64,000 bases of DNA from Asparagopsis taxiformis. Lineage: Eukaryota > Rhodophyta > Florideophyceae > Bonnemaisoniales > Bonnemaisoniaceae. The notes beneath the pieces were generated by a model that saw only the letters and a program-made list of their open reading frames with translations, was not told where the DNA came from and searched no databases. The first letter of the stretch is position 1. Every line of letters starts with the position of its first letter. Position numbers and translations under genes: made by a program. This document shows positions 57,539 to 64,000 of this stretch, piece by piece. The stretch covers positions 1-64,000 of the forward strand of contig JALQPE010002845.1 of the NCBI GenBank assembly GCA_030407315.1, read 5' to 3'.

Positions 57539-57879
57539 TGCGGGGAAGAATTAATTATGAACCGCGGTTTTTTATTGTTCTAGCGTTCTTTATCCTGAGG
57601 AACGAGAGTGCGAGAGATGAGCAAGGTACAGCTTATGGAGTTTGCCTGGGTTTGCAAAAAACTGATGAAGGAGTGTTCAAGGTCGAAGAGAGGCGACGAA
57701 CAGTAATTGTGGAGATGAGTGAGGGAGTCACTGAGGTGTTTGGTATGCACTATTGCAATGGGAGTGTATGCGAATATGATGAGAACATGAGGGAGGTAAG
57801 GCACGGACCCGGACTGCTGGAGGGTGGAGAGATATATGCACTATGTAGGCGAGACGGATTTCCACCGAGGGCTGCATGA
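57538..57879 (+). CDS. Small ORF overlapping the transposase stop
   Basis: 113 residues. Its ATG overlaps the TAA of the transposase by one base, in another frame. Coding-like text (e.g. RRTVIVEMSEGVTEVFGMHY, PGLLEGGEIYALCRR) follows a hydrophobic start. The frame is also open upstream of the ATG, so it may be the true C-terminus of the transposase after an indel or a short intron rather than a separate gene. No family recognised. Confidence 0.4.
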   Translation: MRGRINYEPRFFIVLAFFILRNESARDEQGTAYGVCLGLQKTDEGVFKVEERRRTVIVEMSEGVTEVFGMHYCNGSVCEYDENMREVRHGPGLLEGGEIYALCRRDGFPPRAA

Positions 57880-59199
57880 TTTTTAGGGAAGAATAAAATG
57901 AATAACCAGATGCATCACATATGAATTGTACACTCTAGGGCGTGGTGGATTGGTGCAAAGTAGTGGGGAGAGGATCTGAGAGGATGGAGGGAGGTATGCT
58001 TACAGCAAAGTCATCGTTACGATGACTTTGCTGTAAGAAAACGTTTCCATTACAGTGGCCAAGAATTTTTACCGGGTAAAAAAATCGTGGCAGCTGTAAT
58101 GATTTGCTTTCTTACAGCAAAGTCATCGTAACGATGACTTTGCTGTAAGGAACCGTTTCCTTGCAGTGGCCGAAGAATTTTTTACCGGGTAAAAAATCAG
58201 CAAGAAATTTTACCGGGTAAAAAATTGTGGCCGCTGTAATGATTTGCTGTAAGAAAAACGTTTCATTACAGCGGCCACAATTTTTTACCCGGTAAAGAAA
58301 TCATGGCTGCTGTAATGTTTTCTTTTCTTACAGCAAAGTCATCGTAACGATGACTTTGCTGTAAGAAAACGTTTCATTACAGCAAATTCATCGATAGTTA
58401 AGGTTAAGTAACCAACTTTAGGATGTCCAGAGGACCTGCTCGTTGTAAGGAAAGGAATATTGATCAACTGACGAAGAGGAAGCATTTTGAATCGACTAGG
58501 GTAGGAACGCAATGAGATTTGGTATGCAAGAAAACTGAATCGCAGTAGTGAATAGGTAGTTGAAATGAATTCATATTGATGTTCTTTGGTGTATTGTCCA
58601 TTGGAGCACATTGAAAACCATTTATATGATCACCGTTTAAATAGTCTATGAATCCTTTGCAGCCGAGTACGCCAATAGGAAGAAATTCAAGCAGTGGCCT
58701 GCACGGGAACCGTTTATTTGTGAGTAGCAAAAGTTAGTGTAGAAATGAATTTTTCAGACTTGTAGGAGAGGTGGATCGTAGTAAATGTATAAAACTCACG
58801 TAGAATCGATTGATAGGAATCAATGGTACGGAAGAAGAAGCGAGGTGGAGAGTGTGGATGAAATAGGTTGTTGGAATATGAATGATAATTGACGTGGTGA
58901 GGTAAACGGGTTCGATTGCATTATATGCGCTAGAGGTACATACTATTAGGTGTAGATTGATGGAAAGGGCTAAACGCTTTGTGGAGGTATCAGGATCAGG
59001 TAGAGTCAGAGGTGCTGAGCGGGTGCAGCGTAAGGTTCATCAGGACTGAAGGTAGGTAGGAATGTCTTGTCCGGACAGTATATGAGAGGAAGCTGAGAGA
59101 CGGGAAGCGCACTCGGAGGTACCACAATTGTGGATTTCATCGTCTACACAACATTTGAACAGAGAACCGATTGAACGAACTGAGATTGCAGGGATTACA
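57880..59199. other. Intergenic region with palindrome array, no gene
   Basis: The first part (57999-58390) is the palindrome array listed separately. From 58400 to 59199 I see no gene. The last 100 bases form the 5' leader of the ParB-oxygenase paralog 2. Confidence 0.5.
57999..58365. repeat. Array of 39-bp palindromes and TTTTACCGGGTAAAA palindromes (array 1)
   Basis: Three copies of a perfect 39-bp palindrome with half-site CTTACAGCAAAGTCATCGT at 57999-58037, 58111-58149 and 58327-58365. Between them, TTTTACC(C/G)GGTAAAA palindromes alternate with CATTACAGNGGCC text in both orientations. The central base of the 39-mer is T in the first copy and A in the others. Confidence 0.95.
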
Positions 59200-62100
59200 A
59201 TGGGAGACAATAGTATCATGAATACTACAGCGGAGAAGAGCAATTCTCCTTCTGCTGAAGAGAAAAGCATCACTATTGCTCAGTACAGCTCTTCTAAAGT
59301 GCAAGTTGATCCTCGCAAAGTGAAATTTCCGACAGTGACCTCCCGTTTGGTGCGACCGGGTCGTGTAAACGAACTGGCCAGCATTTTCATGGATAGAGGT
59401 TTCTCTACCACTGGAACTATGATTACAGTCTGCAAAATGGAAGATAACGAAGGAGACGAGTTTTACTGCATCGATGGCTCTCATCGCATAGCTGCTCTGC
59501 AACTATGCCTGGAGAAGTACTCAGGAAAGAACAGGGATTCCTTGGAATTGGTTTGGGTACAACAGTTGATTGCGCCGAACGGGCGTCTAATTTTCGATGC
59601 GCTGGAGGTTCTGAAACTGTCTCTCGAAGCCAATATACAAACTCACGATGTCGCTTCTGTGAGCATTGCCGACAATGTCTGTGCGGTCATAGAGTTTCTC
59701 AGGTTTTCCAACCAGATGGATCTTCCTGTTGTCCGGCTTATTCCTATTCTGAAAGAAGTGAGCTATATTCTGCCGTCCGACAGGAACCGTTCGGAGAACT
59801 CGTATAGGCAGTACATCAACATTGCGAAGGGGTTCAATCGCACAGACAGCGTTGCTTTCGTGTACTGGAGCTCTATCCCTAGCGTTTACAATGCTTTGGA
59901 TAGGAACAGAGAAATCGAGGATGCAAGAACCGAGGGAAGAGATCCGGACTTTTCTCGAATTGACTCTGCCGATATGTACGGGTGCGTGCTCGATCTTGTC
60001 AATAACGCAATATTCCGCAATGGCACGGACGGACGCGGGACGCGCGATAAGGAGTGGTTCCAGTGGTTGTGCTCGAGATGACAGCGTCGTGGACAAGGAT
60101 GAGGAGGAAGAGAGGACTTGTCAGAAATATCGGAAGCGGAAGTCCGTTCACGATGCGCACTTGGCTACTGGCTCTGTTGGCCATCTATGATATGGCAGAG
60201 GTCGTCCGCAAGTGGTTGAACTTGAACTCTGCAACGATGGAGGAATTCGTGCGAACGGATTTGGCAGCAGAAAACGCGAAGGAGGTCGGGGATAATGATC
60301 ATCGCATTGGAGAGCGCATTGTATTCGTCCTTGTCGACTTTCATGACGACGTGGTAGACAGTAGCAGTCTGAGAACCAAGAACGGGATGTTTACAAACAG
60401 TTTTTACGACAAACTGGAATATGCTACCGGGACAAAGGCAATGCAGGAGACGAAAGCGGAGGAGGAGAGGGAACGGAATCGCATGACCCCCGGAGAAATA
60501 GAAAAAGCACTTGTTGATGGCGCCAAAGCAGAAGACGAAGAAGCACCTACTGCCGCAGAACAGGGAAATAATTCTACAGAGAAGGAAACTGTGGAAACTT
60601 CTGGTCCTGTTCAAGCAGAAGAAGGAGTATCTGCCGAAGCCCAAGTAGAGCAGGAAGTTTCTGCTGTTGTGGAGGAAGAACAGGAAATTACTCCAAATGT
60701 GGTGGCTGAAGAAGTGATTCCTGCTGTCGCGACGAAAGCAATAGAAGAGGCACCTCTGAGCACCCCGAAAGAAGCAGAAGACCGTCCTGCCGCAGCAAAA
60801 GAGGGAGGACAGGAACGTCCTGCCACGCGTCTTGCAGCAGCTGAGAAGAGGGAAGCAGAACGTCTTGCTGTTCTCCAAAAAGAACAGGAACGTCTTTCAG
60901 CTTCAAGGGCAGAGCGGGAAAGTCGTGCCAGGGATAATTCGCCGGGAAGGATTGTCAGAGAAGATCTTCCTCAGGGAAGGAAACAAAGCGGCGATACGCA
61001 AAGTCTGGATATCAACTTGGACAATAGTGGTCGCATGGACATAGACACGCCTGGACAACAAGCTGGAGATGCGCAGAACCGCTCTGTGATATTGAAACTT
61101 CGAATCAGGACACCAGAAACTTACAGCACTAGCCCGGCCGAAGTGGACAAGGAGAATTCGGGAAGAAGCAGGAGTTCTGGTGGAAGCGGCGATGAAAACG
61201 AGTCCAGGTTGGATAAGAAGCGAAGAAGGGAAGATACTAGCGCGAAGTTTTCTGAGCCCAATACGCCGGATGACAACATTGAGATTGGGCCTCCCCGGGA
61301 AAAGAAGAGTAGAGTCAATGCAAGAAACGAACGACTGGAGAAGAAGCACCACTCTTCACTGACGAGCAAGAAAACTCCCTTCCAGACCGCACATTCGCAG
61401 AGGACATACCTGAGAAGCTGCCTTTATGCGTTCCTTCCAACTCGAGAATGAAGTATTATATCACAGAAGAAGACATTGATACAATCCGGACGGAGATAAT
61501 GGAAGCAGCTGCAGGCTACTCTACTTTGGTATGTCCCCTCGGTTCTTGTGAAAGCCAACAATACTTCAGCTACCAGAGAAGAATGATCGACGAGCTTGGT
61601 TACGTGGTGTTGCAAGACATTTTCTCTTCTACTACAGTGGGAGCAGCTACGCACGAGTTATTCACACAGATGGCCAGCACATTCCAAGGTACTACAAGTG
61701 GCTCAAGTGCAAGTCAGAAGAACCCGTGGAAACCACTTCGACCGAAAGACAGCACTGGTGTATTCAAGACGGACCGGAAAAGCATCTGCGATGACCTTGA
61801 GCAAGAAAGCGCGCGGCAGTACAGGAACAAGCTGATTCTGGAGCTAGGTAAGGCGATTTGTGCGGAGAACCTGAAGCTCGGGTTTGGAAGAGAAGAAGCG
61901 GTGGTCTTTCCAGAAACGGGTCTTCGTCTGATTTTGACCGCAGAAGGTAGTCAGGAGCAACTTATGCATACCGATGTTCCCGTCCGTGAGGGAACTGGAA
62001 CTGGTCCTCTCAACTCGCCATCATATTTCATGATGGCTGCTGGTGCGGATGGGTTCATCATTCGTATCGCCAAGTTCAGCCATGTGTGCCTAAGTCATCC

Positions 62101-62326
62101 AGCGAAAGACAAGTACCGCGTGCCAGTGACGAACGTGCGCATCCCACCGTATTCCCTGCTTGTATGCCGAACGGACGTGTATCACGGAGGAATGGGATTC
62201 GCGGAGGGTCGTTCTTCGGTGAGGTACCAGCATCCTATCCGGTCCCATCTATCACTGCGAACTTCCAGGGAGAAGTTGCTACAGCCTCCCTTCAATGTCA
62301 ACTACTGGGAGCGTTTAGATATCTGA
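59200..62326 (+). pseudogene. ParB-like / 2OG-Fe(II) oxygenase fusion, paralog 2, with two apparent frameshifts
   Basis: Starts at ATG 59200 (MGDNSIMN). Domains: ParB/Srx-like with IDGSHRIAAL (about 59465-59495) and the conserved helical region ALEVLKLSLEANIQTHDVASVS (59597-59660); an Ala/Glu/Gln-rich linker (60450-61010) in place of the Pro-rich linker of paralog 1; a basic stretch; and a C-terminal oxygenase domain with HTD (61967-61975), the distal His in VYHGGMGF (62183-62185) and R..YQHPIRSHL. The reading frame shifts by one near 60055 and again near 61340, judged by alignment with paralog 1, where the same stretches are open in one frame. Real decay, assembly indels or unrecognised introns could explain this. 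It ends NVNYWERLDI, like paralog 1 (NYWDAPSAR). Confidence 0.75.
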
Positions 62327-63349
62327 TGAAATTAGTTCTTAATAGCATTCTATGGCAGGCATCAAGGCCGCCTTCAAGTAAACGATGAAAGTTAGGCTAG
62401 TACATGACGTTTGCGTATGTAGACGGGTCGGAGATATACAATACTCAATTTAATATGAGAAGGGGAGGAAACTATGGTGGGCACTACTAGAATAGAACAA
62501 GGTAATATCGCAGTCGTCTTTGGTTACAACATTGAGGTGAGGAAGGCTTACAGATGATGCAGTTTCGCTGGGGTGCTGACAGCAAAGTCATCGTTACGAT
62601 GACTTTGCTGTAAGAAATCAAATCATTACAGCGGCCACAATTTTTACCGGGTAAAAATTCTTGCTGATTTTTTTACCCGGTAAAATTTTCTCACCACTGT
62701 AATCAAACCTTTCCTTACAGCAAAGTCATCGTAACGATGACTTTGCTGTAAGCATCCCGGGTAAACGGCTTCGGCTGTAAGCGGTTGGGAGTTTCGTCCG
62801 TCTCCCACCCTGGGAAGGGTGAGAAGGGAAGTGTGGAGCCGGGAACATCGTACAACGATGGTTTGGACGACTGTTGACGGCTCTGGGGAGCACTCTGCGT
62901 CGTGCAAGCCTGGTTTGCGCTGGCTGCACTACCTGGTATTGAACGGTTCTGTGCGCAAAGTTTACTCATGAAGGAGGTAGGGTGTTGTGTACCACACCAA
63001 CCATAGTTACTAACATTTGCAGTGTACTCTAGTGATGTAATTATTATTCTAGTTTCTAACTATACAATGATATTAAGTAAGTCAGATGTGCACAGAGCAT
63101 GGTCTAAGCCTAGCACGGTAGAGAAAGATGGAAGAAAGATTGAAGGGTAGGCATGCAGAGTATGAAGGCAGCAGTATGTGTAGACTATGGCAGTGGTAAG
63201 AAAATATTTCATGCACCAAAGGTGGGCAGAGTGACATTAGAGAGGTGGTGTGTAGGGGGAAGGTAGGTGGAGATGATGAAGGAGGACAACAGAAACGAGA
63301 GCGAGGGTTGAGACCAACGGCTTACAGATGGAGCAGTTTACCAGGGATG
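62327..63349. other. Intergenic, palindrome array 2, no gene
   Basis: Two copies of the 39-bp palindrome (62577-62614 with a damaged left end, 62714-62752) surround TTTTACC.GGTAAAA sites. The remaining 600 bp to 63349 show no gene or repeat that I recognise. Confidence 0.6.
62577..62752. repeat. Palindrome array 2
   Basis: Same two palindrome families as array 1: 39-mers at 62577-62614 and 62714-62752, with ACCGGGTAAA sites between them. Confidence 0.9.
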
Positions 63350-63616
63350 CTTACAGCAAAGTCATCGTTACGATGACTTTGCTGTAAGGAAAGGTTTCAT
63401 TACAGTGGCCATGATTTCTTTACCCGGTAAAAAAATTCCTGGCCGCTGTAATGAAAACGTTTTCTTACAGCAAAGTCATCGTAACGATGACTTTGCTGTC
63501 AGGAAACAAAACATTACAGTGGCCATGATTTCTTTACCCGGTAAAAAAAATTCCTGGCCTCTGTAATGAAACGTTTCCTTACAGCAAAGTCATCGTAACG
63601 ATGGCTTTGCTGTAAG
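63350..63616. repeat. Palindrome array 3
   Basis: 39-mers at 63350-63388, 63464-63502 (one substitution, ..CTGTCAG) and 63578-63616 (one substitution, ATGGCTTTG). The centre-to-centre spacing is a regular 114 bp, with TTTACCCGGTAAAAA and GGCC-flanked CATTACAG text between. Confidence 0.95.
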
Positions 63617-63847
63617 GATCCTTGGTAAACTGCCTGAGCTGTAATTGTCGTACAACGAAAAGTGATGTGGAAGGTTCGGATTGGTCAACCGCTGAATATC
63701 ATTACCAGGGTGTATACTAATAGGAATATGTCAGATCTCTAAGTTTCGCCTATCTTACTCAGCTTACGCAGCAAAACAGCTTGTCGTTCAGATCTTCTTC
63801 TCTCTTTCTCAATCTTTCACTCTTCGTTTGTCAATCACTCCAAAGCA

Positions 63848-64000
63848 ATGGCTCAACAATCCCCCAACGCTTTCGACCGCCAGGTGCGCTCTGCCAGCCG
63901 CCGTGACAACGATTCTCCCACTCCTTCTCCCTCTCCTTCTCCTTCTCTGGCCCCCCCTGTCCCCATGGACGTTTGCGAAGCTGCTGCAGCGCTGACCCAG
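63848..64000 (+). CDS. N-terminus of an unrecognised gene, cut by the window end
   Basis: ATG at 63848 opens a frame of 51 codons running off the window: MAQQSPNAFDRQ, a basic stretch, a Ser/Pro repeat, then MDVCEAAAALTQ. Pro codons are mostly CCC/CCT, and the 5' leader is pyrimidine-rich (TTCTTCTCTCTTTCTC), as before many expressed genes. No family can be assigned from this length. Confidence 0.4.
   Translation, partial: MAQQSPNAFDRQVRSASRRDNDSPTPSPSPSPSLAPPVPMDVCEAAAALTQ

Noticed and set aside
57538..57879. Independent small gene
   Set aside because: Kept only as an uncertain ORF: the frame is open before its ATG and directly abuts the transposase, so a C-terminal continuation is as likely.
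57999..63616. CRISPR-like arrays
   Set aside because: The repeats are full palindromes with irregular, related spacers in a eukaryotic context, and no cas genes are present.

Overview
The window looks like transposon-rich nuclear DNA of a eukaryote. Two chromodomain-bearing Ty3/gypsy LTR retrotransposons are present. Host-derived fragments resemble eukaryotic families: an oxysterol-binding protein, the mitochondrial complex I assembly factor NDUFAF7, a WD40 protein, an SLC13-type anion transporter and an ABC transporter. One gene has a canonical 44-nt GT..AG intron. Nothing fixes the taxon; an alga (possibly red) or another protist is only a guess.

Layout. 1-2030: decayed transposase. 2031-5600: repeats and pyrimidine-rich DNA. 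5607-12432: giant inverted repeat with 2.1-kb arms around a 2.6-kb spacer. 12.4-16.0 kb: tandem repeats, including an alternating array of 27-nt and 12-nt segments framed by splice-site-like borders. 16.0-40.6 kb: a GC-rich plus-strand Ty3/gypsy element, truncated at its 5' end, with a 3' LTR at 39805-40595 and a 940-aa antisense ORF. Its reverse transcriptase gene is split by a second, minus-strand element at 17776-32010. That element has 329-bp LTRs differing at one base by eye and a 5-bp target duplication. It carries about 6.7 kb of fragments from several host genes between pol and its 3' LTR. Both elements have a textbook -1 slippery heptamer just before the gag stop.

40.6-63 kb: three large genes combine ParB-like domains with nucleic-acid or chromatin-modification domains. 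Two are paralogs (40596-43290 and 59200-62326) with a ParB-like N-terminus, a low-complexity linker and a C-terminal 2-oxoglutarate/Fe(II) oxygenase-like domain (HxD...H). The first is cut by the 3' LTR of the outer retroelement. The third (complement 43979-47478, one intron) fuses a ParB-like domain, a beta-class DNA amino-methyltransferase (DPPF) and a SET domain. Beside them lie a possible Tudor-like reader gene (48209-), a decayed minus-strand gene (50200-51690) and a 1153-aa DDE-type transposase-like gene (54077-57538). Several families of perfect palindromes lie between the genes, including eight copies of a 39-bp palindrome flanking the second ParB-oxygenase gene.

I infer that this right-hand part is a mobile-element neighbourhood that captured DNA- and histone-modification enzymes. 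This parallels the known association of TET/JBP oxygenases with KDZ transposons in fungi, but with different partners. The ParB-methyltransferase-SET fusion and the ParB-oxygenase fusion are the most novel items. The cargo-bearing LTR element is next.
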